This document shows positions 56,218-64,000 of a DNA stretch of 64,000 nt, piece after piece. Location of the stretch: contig JAJFKS010000014.1 in NCBI GenBank assembly GCA_021773115.1, forward strand, positions 1-64,000, written 5' to 3'. A model generated the notes under the pieces. That model was given only the letters and a program-made list of their open reading frames with translations. It ran no database searches and was not told where the DNA came from. How positions within the stretch are numbered: position 1 is the stretch's first letter; each line of letters begins with the position of its first letter. The position numbers and the translations under genes were made by a program. The DNA comes from Woeseiaceae bacterium. Lineage in GTDB: Bacteria > Pseudomonadota > Gammaproteobacteria > Steroidobacterales > Woeseiaceae.

Positions 56218-56829
56218 TTACTCGTCCAGTGTAGCGCTTATGATTGGCCAGGCGTTATCGAGCAACAGCGACTGTGCAATGGCGTTCGGATGAATTCGGT
56301 CGCTTTGCAGCAATTCATCGTTCAGTGCGATGCCTTCCATAAAGAACTCGATCCACTTTATGTTCAGTTCCTCTGCGACCTCACGAAACACATTTTCAAA
56401 TGCTTGCGAATAACGTGGCCCGTAATTGACCGGAATGCGAATGCCGAGCAGGACGACAGTCGCACCGGATGCTTTGGCGCGTTCAATAATTACTTCGAGA
56501 TTCGCCTTCACTCGCGATGGCGGGAAGCCACGCAAGCCGTCGTTCGCGCCCAGCTCCAGGATCAGCAGCTGCGGCGAGAAATCTCTGAGCGCATCGTCGA
56601 TACGCGTAACGCCGCCCTCGGTCGTTTCGCCACTGATACTGGCGTTCACGACTCGATGTTCGTACCCTTGCTGTTCGAGTCTGGCTTGCAACAATGTGGC
56701 CCAGGATTGGTCAACTTCTATACCGTGGCCTGCGCTCAGGCTGTCACCGAAGACGAGCACAGTTGGCACTTCGGTACTCTGGGCACCAGCGGCTAGCAAC
56801 AGCAGCAGAAGGGAAGCTATTTTTCGCAT
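56218..56829 (-). CDS. tesA: GDSL acyl-CoA thioesterase/arylesterase TesA
   Basis: 203 residues with a short signal peptide. The SGNH blocks are visible: VFGDSLSAG with nucleophile Ser30, a Gly block, ELGANDGLRG (Asn) and DRIHPN with the catalytic Asp-His pair. It is a periplasmic thioesterase I/lysophospholipase type enzyme. Its ATG (56829-56827) and the ybbA ATG (56828-56830) share bases in a CATG, as in the tesA/ybbA pair of E. coli. Confidence 0.94.
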   Translation of the reverse strand: MRKIASLLLLLLAAGAQSTEVPTVLVFGDSLSAGHGIEVDQSWATLLQARLEQQGYEHRVVNASISGETTEGGVTRIDDALRDFSPQLLILELGANDGLRGFPPSRVKANLEVIIERAKASGATVVLLGIRIPVNYGPRYSQAFENVFREVAEELNIKWIEFFMEGIALNDELLQSDRIHPNAIAQSLLLDNAWPIISATLDE

Positions 56830-57535
56830 GTCGAATCAGTCATCAGAAGCAATCAGTGTCCTTGAGGCCTACAAACTCAGTAAACAGGTTAGCAGTCCGG
56901 AAGGGACTCTGACCATTCTTTCGGACGTCAGTTTCACGATCGCCGCCGGTGAGTCCGTTGCGGTAGTTGGGCCGTCGGGCGCCGGCAAGTCAACCCTGCT
57001 CGCGCTGCTTGCCGGGCTGGATTTGCCAAGCACAGGCCATGTCGTGCTCAACGGCTCGAACCTGTCGCGCCTCGACGAGGATGGTCGGGCAGTCTTGCGG
57101 GCCGAGAGTGTCGGCTTCGTCTTTCAGTCATTCCACCTGGTGCCGTCGCTGAACGCGCTCGAGAACGTCATGTTGCCACTGGAACTCGCCGGCCAGTCCA
57201 ACGCGCGTGCGGCGGCACTTGAGATTATTGAAAAGGTGGGGCTGGGTGAGCGCTGGAGCCACTATCCGGCGCAATTGTCCGGCGGTGAAAAACAGCGCGT
57301 CGCAATTGCTCGCGCGTTCGCAACGGAGCCTGCCGTCCTGTTCGCCGATGAACCGACGGGCAATCTCGACAGTCGAACCGGCGCCACGATCATGCAGTTG
57401 ATGTTCAAGTTGAATCGCGAATCATCGACCACACTGGTGTTGGTTACGCACGACCAGGCACTGGCTGCACGATGTGACCGCATCTTGTCGCTCGATGTTG
57501 GCAAGCTCGTTAGCGACACTCGGGCAGCCGTGTGA
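56828..57535 (+). CDS. ybbA: ABC transporter ATP-binding protein YbbA
   Basis: 235 residues from the ATG at 56828; a long upstream frame is only a shadow of tesA. Walker A GPSGAGKS lies at residues 48-55, then the signature LSGGEKQRVAIARA and Walker B VLFADEPTGNLD. It belongs to the LolD/MacB-like subfamily. With YbbP it forms a transporter or mechanotransmission complex of unknown cargo. It overlaps ybbP by four bases. Confidence 0.94.
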   Translation: MSNQSSEAISVLEAYKLSKQVSSPEGTLTILSDVSFTIAAGESVAVVGPSGAGKSTLLALLAGLDLPSTGHVVLNGSNLSRLDEDGRAVLRAESVGFVFQSFHLVPSLNALENVMLPLELAGQSNARAAALEIIEKVGLGERWSHYPAQLSGGEKQRVAIARAFATEPAVLFADEPTGNLDSRTGATIMQLMFKLNRESSTTLVLVTHDQALAARCDRILSLDVGKLVSDTRAAV

Positions 57536-60030
57536 AAGCACTCGCGTTTGCGCTAAGAAGTTTTTCCCGGGAGCTGCGATCCGGCGAGGTGCTGGTGTTG
57601 CTGGTGGCGGTTGGGCTTGCCGTTGCCGCATTAACCGCCGTTGGCTTCCTGACGGATCGTATCGGTAAGGCGGTTGCACGCCAGGCCAATGAAGTTCTGG
57701 CGGCGGACCTGCGACTGCGATCGCAGGTGCCGGTGCCCGAGGAATGGCGTGATCTTGCGCGTGAATATAATCTCGAAACAGCCGACACGCTGTCTTTTCC
57801 ATCCGTTGTTTTCAAAAATGATGACAGTGCTCTGGCGACCATCAAAATCGTTAGCGATGGCTATCCGCTGCGCGGCAAGGTACGAATCGCCGACACGCTG
57901 TTTGGTGAGCAACGAGCTGTCGACGGGATTCCGGCGTCAGGAGAGGTTTGGGCCGACGGTTCGCTGCTTGCGCGCGTTGGTGCCGATGTTGGCGATACGC
58001 TGGCCGTTGGTGAGCTAAACCTGCGCGTCACGGCAATTCTGACGTATCGTCCCGACCAGTCGATCGGTTTTGCATCGCTTGCGCCCTCGTTAATCATGAA
58101 TATTGCCGACGCATCGCAAAGCGGCCTGATCGGCGAGGGCAGTCGCGTTGCCTACGCCTTGCTCGTTGCCGGTGACGAAGCGGCAGTCACGGACTTTAAC
58201 GACGCGATTCAGGACATATTGCCGGACGAAATACGTGTACGAAGCCAGGAGGAAAGCAGCGAACGGGCGTACAACGCAGCCGATCGCGCACAACGATTCC
58301 TGTCACTGACCGCCGTGATCAGTCTGTTGCTCAGCGCAGTTGCCGTCGCGATGTCGGCTCGCCGGTTCGCGCACCGGCGCATGGATACCGTTGCCTTGAT
58401 GAAGAGTCTCGGCGCAACCCAGGGCTTCGTCATCTCTGTCGCGCTGGTGCAATTGCTGCTGCTGGGTGTACTCGGCGTTGTCGCCGGAAGTGTCGTTGGT
58501 TTCGCCGCTGAAGAGCTGCTGTCACGCATCCTCATCGACCTGCTGCAGCAGGGTGAGTTGCCGGGTGTCGGACTGCGCCCCGTTATTCTCGCCTGCAGCA
58601 GTGCCATGGTGTTACTGCTGGGGTTCGCCTTACCCTCACTCATTCAGCTCCGCAACACGCCGCCACTGCGTATTTTGCGCCACGACGTGATGCCGCCACC
58701 GCCGTCCCGAATTTTCGTCGCCGGACTGTCACTGGCGGCCGTCGCGGCCTTGCTGTACCGCTCGGTTGGCGACCCCGTCATGCTGCTGATCCTGATTGGC
58801 GGCATCATCGTGATCGCCGGCCTCCTGTACCTGCTTGGCAGGCTGATGGTTGCTGTAATAGGCCGCGCACGCTCGGGCGTCGGCGTTGCCTGGCGTTACG
58901 GTTTGGCCAATGTCGCGCGCCGCGGTCGCGATAGCGCGGTGCAGGTCGTGGCATTCGGTCTCGGTATCACGGTGTTGCTGCTGCTCACGCTCGTTCGAAC
59001 TGACCTGCTCGAGGGCTGGCGGAGCACCCTGGAAGACGACGCACCGAATCATTTCCTGATTAACATCCAGCCACATGAGCTGGACTCGGTCGGCAAGCTA
59101 TTCGAGTTGAGTGAAATCGAAGCGCCCGTATTTACACCGATGGTTCGCGCCAGGATGGTGAGCATAAACGATGAGTCGGTGAAGGACCGCGAATACCCGA
59201 ATGAAGACGGCAAGTGGCTGGCCAACCGCGAGGCGAACCTGTCCTGGACCGAGGCAATGAGCTCCAGTAACGAATTGCTGGAAGGCGCGTGGTGGCCAGC
59301 GGGCTATCGCGGCCCACCGCTGGCCTCGATTGAATCCGAGGCGGCAGCCAATGCCGGATTCAGCATCGGTGATCGACTGAAGTTTGTCATCGCCGGCCGT
59401 GAAGTCGAGGCGGAAATCAGCAGCATACGCAAAATCAACTGGGACTCGTTCCAGCCGAATTTCTTTATCGTGTTGTCGCCGGGCGCGCTGGACGGTATGC
59501 CAACGACTTACATTTCGAGTCTCAGAATCGCCGCCGAAAAACAGCCGATGCTAATCGACCTGATGCGCGCGCATCCCAGTGTTTCTGTAATTGATCTCGG
59601 GGCCATCTTGGAACAGGTACGCGGCATTATCGAAAAAGCGAGCCTGGCCGTGCAGGCAGTGTTCATGTTCACACTCGCGGCGGGAATTGCCGTACTGTTT
59701 GCCGCGGTGCAGTCGACGATTGATGAGCGTCGCTTTGAAAGCGCGATGTTGCGGGCGTTGGGCGCGAAACGACGGACAGTTTTTGCCGGCGTCATGGCCG
59801 AGTTCGCGGCACTCGGCACCGCAGCCGGTGTGCTCGCGTCGGCAGGCGCATCGGTGCTGGCTTACCTGGTCGCAACGCGGATGTTTGACCTGGCGTATTC
59901 GTTCAGTCCAATGCTATGGCTCGCCGGCGTGTCCGGCGGCGTGCTTGTGGTTTGCGTAAGCGGCTACTTTGCCGCGCGCAGCGCCGTGAATTCACGCCCG
60001 GCGGATGTGTTGCGCGAAGTGAATACCTGA
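57532..60030 (+). CDS. ybbP: FtsX-like ABC permease YbbP
   Basis: 832 residues from the GTG at 57532. An N-terminal helix, a large periplasmic domain, then helices in two FtsX-type blocks (about residues 250-500 and 710-830), giving roughly ten helices. It ends in YFAARSAVNSRPADVLREVN, a typical end. In E. coli the pair is next to tesA, as here, and may export lipid-related molecules; the cargo is unproven. It overlaps the next gene by three bases (TGATG). Confidence 0.93.
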   Translation: MKALAFALRSFSRELRSGEVLVLLVAVGLAVAALTAVGFLTDRIGKAVARQANEVLAADLRLRSQVPVPEEWRDLAREYNLETADTLSFPSVVFKNDDSALATIKIVSDGYPLRGKVRIADTLFGEQRAVDGIPASGEVWADGSLLARVGADVGDTLAVGELNLRVTAILTYRPDQSIGFASLAPSLIMNIADASQSGLIGEGSRVAYALLVAGDEAAVTDFNDAIQDILPDEIRVRSQEESSERAYNAADRAQRFLSLTAVISLLLSAVAVAMSARRFAHRRMDTVALMKSLGATQGFVISVALVQLLLLGVLGVVAGSVVGFAAEELLSRILIDLLQQGELPGVGLRPVILACSSAMVLLLGFALPSLIQLRNTPPLRILRHDVMPPPPSRIFVAGLSLAAVAALLYRSVGDPVMLLILIGGIIVIAGLLYLLGRLMVAVIGRARSGVGVAWRYGLANVARRGRDSAVQVVAFGLGITVLLLLTLVRTDLLEGWRSTLEDDAPNHFLINIQPHELDSVGKLFELSEIEAPVFTPMVRARMVSINDESVKDREYPNEDGKWLANREANLSWTEAMSSSNELLEGAWWPAGYRGPPLASIESEAAANAGFSIGDRLKFVIAGREVEAEISSIRKINWDSFQPNFFIVLSPGALDGMPTTYISSLRIAAEKQPMLIDLMRAHPSVSVIDLGAILEQVRGIIEKASLAVQAVFMFTLAAGIAVLFAAVQSTIDERRFESAMLRALGAKRRTVFAGVMAEFAALGTAAGVLASAGASVLAYLVATRMFDLAYSFSPMLWLAGVSGGVLVVCVSGYFAARSAVNSRPADVLREVNT

Positions 60031-60443
60031 TGGAGTACAAATTGTCCTGTGGCTTCGTTGTTGCGCGTAGAACAGACGACGGCTGGGCGACACTTTTGTT
60101 GAGGGCCTACCACCACTGGGATTTTCCGAAAGGGATTCGTGAGCCGGGCGAAGAACCAATGCAGACGGCCCTGCGAGAGGTCCTCGAGGAAACCGGGATT
60201 GACGATCTGCAACTCGAATGGTCCGATCGATTCTTTGAGACCGGTCCGTACAGCAAAGGCAAAATTGCGCGCTACTACCTGGGCCGCACTGAAAAGGCCG
60301 ACGTCGTCATGGGTATCTCGCCGGAGACGGGTCAGCCGGAACATCACGAGTGGCGATGGGTATCTTTCGATGAGGCCTATGACCTCGGCTCGCCGAGGGT
60401 GCGCCAGATCGTGCGATGGGCAAGACAGTACCTCGGCGCTTGA
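60030..60443 (+). CDS. NUDIX hydrolase, diadenosine tetraphosphatase-like
   Basis: 137 residues from the ATG at 60030. The full Nudix box is GIREPGEEPMQTALREVLEETGI (Gly-x5-Glu-x7-Arg-Glu-x-x-Glu-Glu-x-Gly) with all metal ligands, preceded by HHWDFPKG. The W-rich lead-in and small size fit the asymmetric Ap4A hydrolase-like group. It is the last gene of the ybbA-ybbP run and ends five bases before the stop of the convergent dehydrogenase. Confidence 0.87.
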   Translation: MEYKLSCGFVVARRTDDGWATLLLRAYHHWDFPKGIREPGEEPMQTALREVLEETGIDDLQLEWSDRFFETGPYSKGKIARYYLGRTEKADVVMGISPETGQPEHHEWRWVSFDEAYDLGSPRVRQIVRWARQYLGA

Positions 60444-60447
60444 GGCA

Positions 60448-61401
60448 CTAGGTAACGCGATTGCGTTCCTCGCCCGCAAGAAACGCCGCAACGTTGGCGA
60501 CCAGTTCGTCGATCGCCGCCTGACGCGCCTCATTGCTTCCCCAGGCGATGTGCGGCGTGATGATCAGATTCGGTGCGCTGTAGTCTAGCAAAGGGTCGCC
60601 GTCGACCGGCGGCTCCTGCGGCAACACATCCACAGCAGCTGCCGCGATGTCGCCGTTTTTCAGCGCTGCGGCGAGTGCCGATGTATCGACCAGGCCGCCA
60701 CGCGCGGTATTGATAAGCACCGCGTCCGATTTCATTTTTCGAAACTCTGCGGCACCGAACAGCCCGGCGGTTGCCGGCGTCAGGGGGCAATGCAGGGAAA
60801 TTGCGTCCGAACGCTGCAGCAGCTCATCGAACGACACACGCCCTGCTTCGACCGCGGATGCACCAGGCCGTGCTGAGATGATGACGGTCATGCCGAAAGC
60901 CTTCGCAATATTTTCAACAGCCTTGCCAAGTGCGCCATAGCCTATGATGCCGAGTGTCATGCCGCCGAGCTCGCGAATCGGATACGATAGCAGGCAAAAG
61001 TCTTTTGATAGCTGCCACTCACCGCGTTTCACGGCGGCATCGTAGCGATTGAGATTGTGGCTCAGGCTCAACAGGCAAGCGAGAACATGCTCAGCAACAG
61101 ACTGACTGCAATAAGCACGAATATTGCAAACCGCCACACCGTGCTGCCGCGCCGAATCGAGATTGACGTTGTCGGTTCCGGTCGCGGTGAGCCCGATCAA
61201 TCGCAGCGAAGGGCATCGGCTCAACAGCTCGCTCGAGAAGCGCGCCTTGTTCGTCAGTACAATTTCCGCATCTTGAATGCGACCTGCAAGTTGTTCGCTG
61301 CTGGTGGTATCGAAAATTTCGAGCTCAGGCAACAGCGCGCGCATTGCGCTGACATCGAGATCCGGGCCCATCGTGGCGAAGTCGAGAAATATTGCTTTCA
61401 T
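60448..61401 (-). CDS. D-isomer 2-hydroxyacid dehydrogenase
   Basis: 317 residues. The NAD-binding Rossmann fold has [16 protein letters not shown]; the catalytic triad is Arg in [12 protein letters not shown], Glu in VLPQEPP and His in ITPHIAWGS. It oxidises or reduces a 2-hydroxy acid such as glycerate or hydroxypyruvate. The substrate is not certain from sequence. It diverges from the YcgN-type gene. Confidence 0.9.
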   Translation of the reverse strand: MKAIFLDFATMGPDLDVSAMRALLPELEIFDTTSSEQLAGRIQDAEIVLTNKARFSSELLSRCPSLRLIGLTATGTDNVNLDSARQHGVAVCNIRAYCSQSVAEHVLACLLSLSHNLNRYDAAVKRGEWQLSKDFCLLSYPIRELGGMTLGIIGYGALGKAVENIAKAFGMTVIISARPGASAVEAGRVSFDELLQRSDAISLHCPLTPATAGLFGAAEFRKMKSDAVLINTARGGLVDTSALAAALKNGDIAAAAVDVLPQEPPVDGDPLLDYSAPNLIITPHIAWGSNEARQAAIDELVANVAAFLAGEERNRVT

Positions 61402-61439
61402 ATGGCAATTGGGTGGCTAGTGGCGCAGAGTATTGGACG

Positions 61440-61868
61440 ATGACCGATCAGTTTTGGAAACGCAAATCGCTGTCGGAGATGAGCGAGCCAGAGTGGGAAT
61501 CGCTATGCGATGGCTGTGCTCTGTGCTGCATGCACAAAGTGGAAGATGAAGATACGGGCGAAGTTTTCTACACGGATCTCGCGTGTCGGCTGCTTGACCT
61601 CGAAACCTGTCGTTGTATGGATTATGCACGACGCGCAAAGCAGGTCGCCGAGTGCCTGACACTTACAGTTGATGAACCGGAAGCATTCAAATGGCTGCCA
61701 ACGACCTGCGCATATCGCCTGATCGCAGACGGTGATGACCTGGCGCCATGGCATCCCTTACTGTCCGGACGTGCCGAAAGCGTACACGAGGCGGGTATTT
61801 CCGTTCGCGGCCGCGCGGTTTCCGAACGCGATACCGATGAGTGGAGCATCCTGCAAAAAAGGAGCTAG
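61440..61868 (+). CDS. YcgN-type cysteine cluster protein
   Basis: 142 residues from ATG 61440; the longer frame is rejected because it runs into the divergent gene. A cluster of Cys residues, [24 protein letters not shown] and later AECL, fits the YkgJ/YcgN family, thought to bind a metal or Fe-S cluster. Function is unknown. The stop TAG is followed at once by an AGGGAGACTCTGAT motif. Confidence 0.9.
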   Translation: MTDQFWKRKSLSEMSEPEWESLCDGCALCCMHKVEDEDTGEVFYTDLACRLLDLETCRCMDYARRAKQVAECLTLTVDEPEAFKWLPTTCAYRLIADGDDLAPWHPLLSGRAESVHEAGISVRGRAVSERDTDEWSILQKRS

Positions 61869-62112
61869 GGAGACTCTGATTAATTCACGTCGCACACGTT
61901 GCGTTCTTTATAAAATACTTGATCGACCAGGAAGCGAACGACCGTTCTTGTTGCTGGTTGTCGGATACCCGGATGAAAACGCGCGCGTATCCGACATTCA
62001 TCGCAAGTAATCGGCATCACGCTGCTACTGTCGGGCGGCTCGACAATGGAGATCGATCGAACGTTCGAGTTTGGGTGGTTTGATGGCATTTGAGAAGTCT
62101 GTGAGGAAATTT

Positions 62113-62292
62113 ATGAAAGTATTGAAATGTGATTTGTGTGACGAAACGGCGCAAGGTGAGACCTTCGAAGATTGGATGAAAGCGCTCCGTCCCCACTACA
62201 TGGAGGCTCATGCCGATGTCATGAGCAGCCATAATAAGGAAGACGGAATGAAGTGGATGCTTGACAACAAGGCAAGGTTCGACGCTGCTTGA
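62113..62292 (+). CDS. Small Cys-x2-Cys protein, unknown
   Basis: 59 residues from the ATG at 62113, which has a very good GAGGAA site; the upstream extension starting MGGLMAFEKS is less likely. MKVLKCDLCDE has a Cys-x2-Cys pair and there is a later HYMEAHADVM with His residues, so a small zinc-binding C2H2-like fold is possible. No family was recognised with certainty. It lies alone between a plus-strand gene and the ppc stop. Confidence 0.6.
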   Translation: MKVLKCDLCDETAQGETFEDWMKALRPHYMEAHADVMSSHNKEDGMKWMLDNKARFDAA

Positions 62293-62305
62293 GTGGTGCC
62301 GTTCT

Positions 62306-64000
62306 TTATCCGGTGTTTTGCAGGGCCTGGGCAATGCCATTGACGCTGGCAAGAAGGGCGTCGAAGATTTCCTGGTCCTCGTAATCTGAGGCACGCCAGC
62401 GCTTGAGCAGATCAACCTGCATCAGGCTCATCGGGTCGACATAAGGGTTTCTAAGCATGATGGCGCGTTGCAATGTGACGTCGCCGTCGAGTAAAGCCGC
62501 GTGTTCCGAGAAGCCGAGTACCAGGTCGCGTGTGAGCTGATACTCGGCAGTGATGATTGGGAAGAACTCATCGTGCAGATCACCGGCGAGTCGGGAATAG
62601 AGCTCTGCAATGCTGATATCGGATTTGGCCAACACCATTTCTGTGTCAGCCGTCAGCGAACGCAAGAAGTACCACTCGCGAAACATATTGCCGACTGCTT
62701 TTTCGCCGAATTCATCGATGGCTTTTTGAAGTCCGCTGCCAATACCGTACCAACCGGGTAGCATCAGGCGGGCTTGTGTCCACGAAAATACCCAGGGAAT
62801 CGCGCGCAGGTCTTCAATCCCGCTCTGGCTGCGGCGCGATGAGGGGCGTGAGCCGATGCGCATGCGCTCAATCAGGTCGATCGGCGTCGCTTTCCGAAAG
62901 TATTCGTAGAAGTTCGGTGTTTCGTAAATAATCGCTCGATACGCGCGGCGACTCTCGTCGGCGATAACGTCCATCATCTTGTGCCACTCAGGATCATCGT
63001 TGCCGCGGTGCCGAGGCATCGCTGTTGCCAGGGCGACAGAGCCTGTCACTTGTTCGAGGGTGCGCAGCGCGATACCGCGCAGGCCGTATTTCTCGTTGAT
63101 GATTTCGCCCTGCTCAGTGACGCGCAGCCGACCGTTGACGGTTCCCGGTGGCGCACCGAGTACCGCGACGTGGGTCTTACTGCCACCACGGCTGACCGTG
63201 CCTCCGCGGCCATGAAAAAGCGCCAGTTCAATGCCTTGCTCTTGCGCCGCTTTAACGATGATTTCCTGCGCGCCCTGCAGCGCCCAGCGCGCCGAGGCCA
63301 GGCCGCCATCCTTATTGCTGTCGGAATAGCCAATCATGACCATCTGGCGATTCTTGCGGCGCCGCAGGTGCTCGCGATACAGGTCAATCGCGAGCAGCGC
63401 TTCGAGGATCGCAGGTCCGTTATTCAGGTCATCAACCGTTTCCAGCAATGGTGCGATGTCGAGTGGCACCTGGCCGCGCTTGTTGTGCAGTTCGCCCCAT
63501 TGCGCCAGCAGCATCACCGAGAGTATGTCGTCAACACCATGCGTCATGCTGACGATAAACGGACCGATCGCCTTCGACCCATACTTACGACGGCAGAAAG
63601 CGATCGCCTGGAAGACAGCAATGGTCTTTCTTGCCTGGGTACTGAGGGTCAGGCCCACACTCTCACGCGTCGATATCGCATCGACCAGGCGGTTCGTTCG
63701 ATCTTGCACTGACATTTCGTCCCAGTCGGGCTCACCGAGACACTCGCCGATAACGCTGCGGTGCACTTCGGCGTCTTGCCGGACGTCGAGCGTTACCAGG
63801 TGGAAGCCAAAGGTATGAATGCGGCGCAACAGTCGACGAACCGCGAATAATCCTGCCTGCGCACCCTTGTTTTTGGTCAGGCTATCGGCGATCAGGTCAA
63901 TATCGTCGACCAGTTGACCGACTTTTTCATAGGGGTAGACATCGTCGTCGTAGGTTGTTTGCAGGCGTTGTTGAATCAGTCGCAGAAAGACGCGATACGG
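62306..64000 (-). CDS. ppc: Phosphoenolpyruvate carboxylase, C-terminal part
   Basis: The frame is open to the window edge, giving 564 C-terminal residues of an enzyme usually near 900. It adds bicarbonate to PEP to give oxaloacetate, refilling the citric acid cycle together with gltA. The active-site GYSDSNKDGG, the FHGRGGTVSRGG loop and the C-terminal QNTG are present. The real start is beyond the window; the TTG at 63829 is internal. Confidence 0.96.
   Translation of the reverse strand, partial: PYRVFLRLIQQRLQTTYDDDVYPYEKVGQLVDDIDLIADSLTKNKGAQAGLFAVRRLLRRIHTFGFHLVTLDVRQDAEVHRSVIGECLGEPDWDEMSVQDRTNRLVDAISTRESVGLTLSTQARKTIAVFQAIAFCRRKYGSKAIGPFIVSMTHGVDDILSVMLLAQWGELHNKRGQVPLDIAPLLETVDDLNNGPAILEALLAIDLYREHLRRRKNRQMVMIGYSDSNKDGGLASARWALQGAQEIIVKAAQEQGIELALFHGRGGTVSRGGSKTHVAVLGAPPGTVNGRLRVTEQGEIINEKYGLRGIALRTLEQVTGSVALATAMPRHRGNDDPEWHKMMDVIADESRRAYRAIIYETPNFYEYFRKATPIDLIERMRIGSRPSSRRSQSGIEDLRAIPWVFSWTQARLMLPGWYGIGSGLQKAIDEFGEKAVGNMFREWYFLRSLTADTEMVLAKSDISIAELYSRLAGDLHDEFFPIITAEYQLTRDLVLGFSEHAALLDGDVTLQRAIMLRNPYVDPMSLMQVDLLKRWRASDYEDQEIFDALLASVNGIAQALQNTG

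Noticed and set aside
62981-63712. 243-codon plus-strand frame inside ppc
   Set aside because: Antisense to conserved PEP carboxylase motifs; no start signal or family trait.
1-64000. CRISPR arrays, tRNA or rRNA genes
   Set aside because: No run of regularly spaced identical repeats, no cas genes, no TTCGA-type T-arm with a cloverleaf and no rRNA landmark sequence was seen by eye.

Overview
The window reads as chromosomal DNA of a Gammaproteobacterium, probably free-living, aerobic and perhaps marine. Supporting signs are a full type IV pilus pilMNOPQ locus ending in aroK-aroB, the tesA/ybbA-ybbP divergent pair, gmk-rpoZ-spoT-ridA-recG, tatABC, an aa3-type cytochrome oxidase cluster with CtaG and SURF1, a Na+-type TRAP transporter and TrkAH. 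Genes are dense, with many 1-8 base start/stop overlaps and frequent GTG/TTG starts. No tRNA, rRNA, prophage or CRISPR array was seen. The genus cannot be fixed from sequence alone.

Layout. 1-4115: an M2 peptidyl-dipeptidase (cut by the window edge), a POT peptide transporter, tatC-tatB-tatA and dtd, all on minus. 4116-10544: a Tat-exported 2-oxo-acid type TRAP binding protein facing the TRAP permeases dctQM, which abut trkH, with trkA upstream. 10555-16174: uvrD, a TPR/beta-barrel protein, and an ECF sigma / membrane regulator / hyperacidic secreted protein operon. 16232-17095: a REP-associated tyrosine transposase between repeats. 17104-23451: the cytochrome c oxidase operon (coxB, coxA, a 36-residue ORF, ctaG, ctaE, surf1, a Sco-like protein, cyoE) with one oppositely oriented DUF2909-like gene and no ctaA. 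23625-25183: a BioC-like methyltransferase and ComF. 25190-27606: an accessory patch with relics, a duplicated 46-base repeat, two orphan membrane proteins and a sulfotransferase. 27687-35165: ubiA, recG, ridA, spoT, rpoZ, gmk, yicC (minus). 35275-40560: a PP2C phosphatase, rph, rdgB, hemW, rpmE, gltA (plus). 40689-43906: a nucleotidyltransferase-like protein and PBP1a (minus). 44265-53891: pilMNOPQ, aroK, aroB, a dGTPase-like gene, pyrF, hemE (plus). 54157-64000: a cupin-like protein, fadD, tesA, ybbA-ybbP, a NUDIX hydrolase, a D-2-hydroxyacid dehydrogenase, a YcgN-type protein, a small orphan and a ppc fragment.

Most of the content is housekeeping. The points that stand out are: an in-frame TAA at codon 49 of pilM; a three-DnaA-box cluster with an AT-rich tract before rpmE; a pair of hairpins after hemE with a shared loop but different, still complementary stems; a sigma-factor operon ending in a secreted protein made largely of Asp/Glu; a perfect inverted REP-like pair that supplies the stop codons of two convergent genes; and the small accessory island between comF and ubiA.

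All functional assignments come from reading motifs and gene order. No database search was run.
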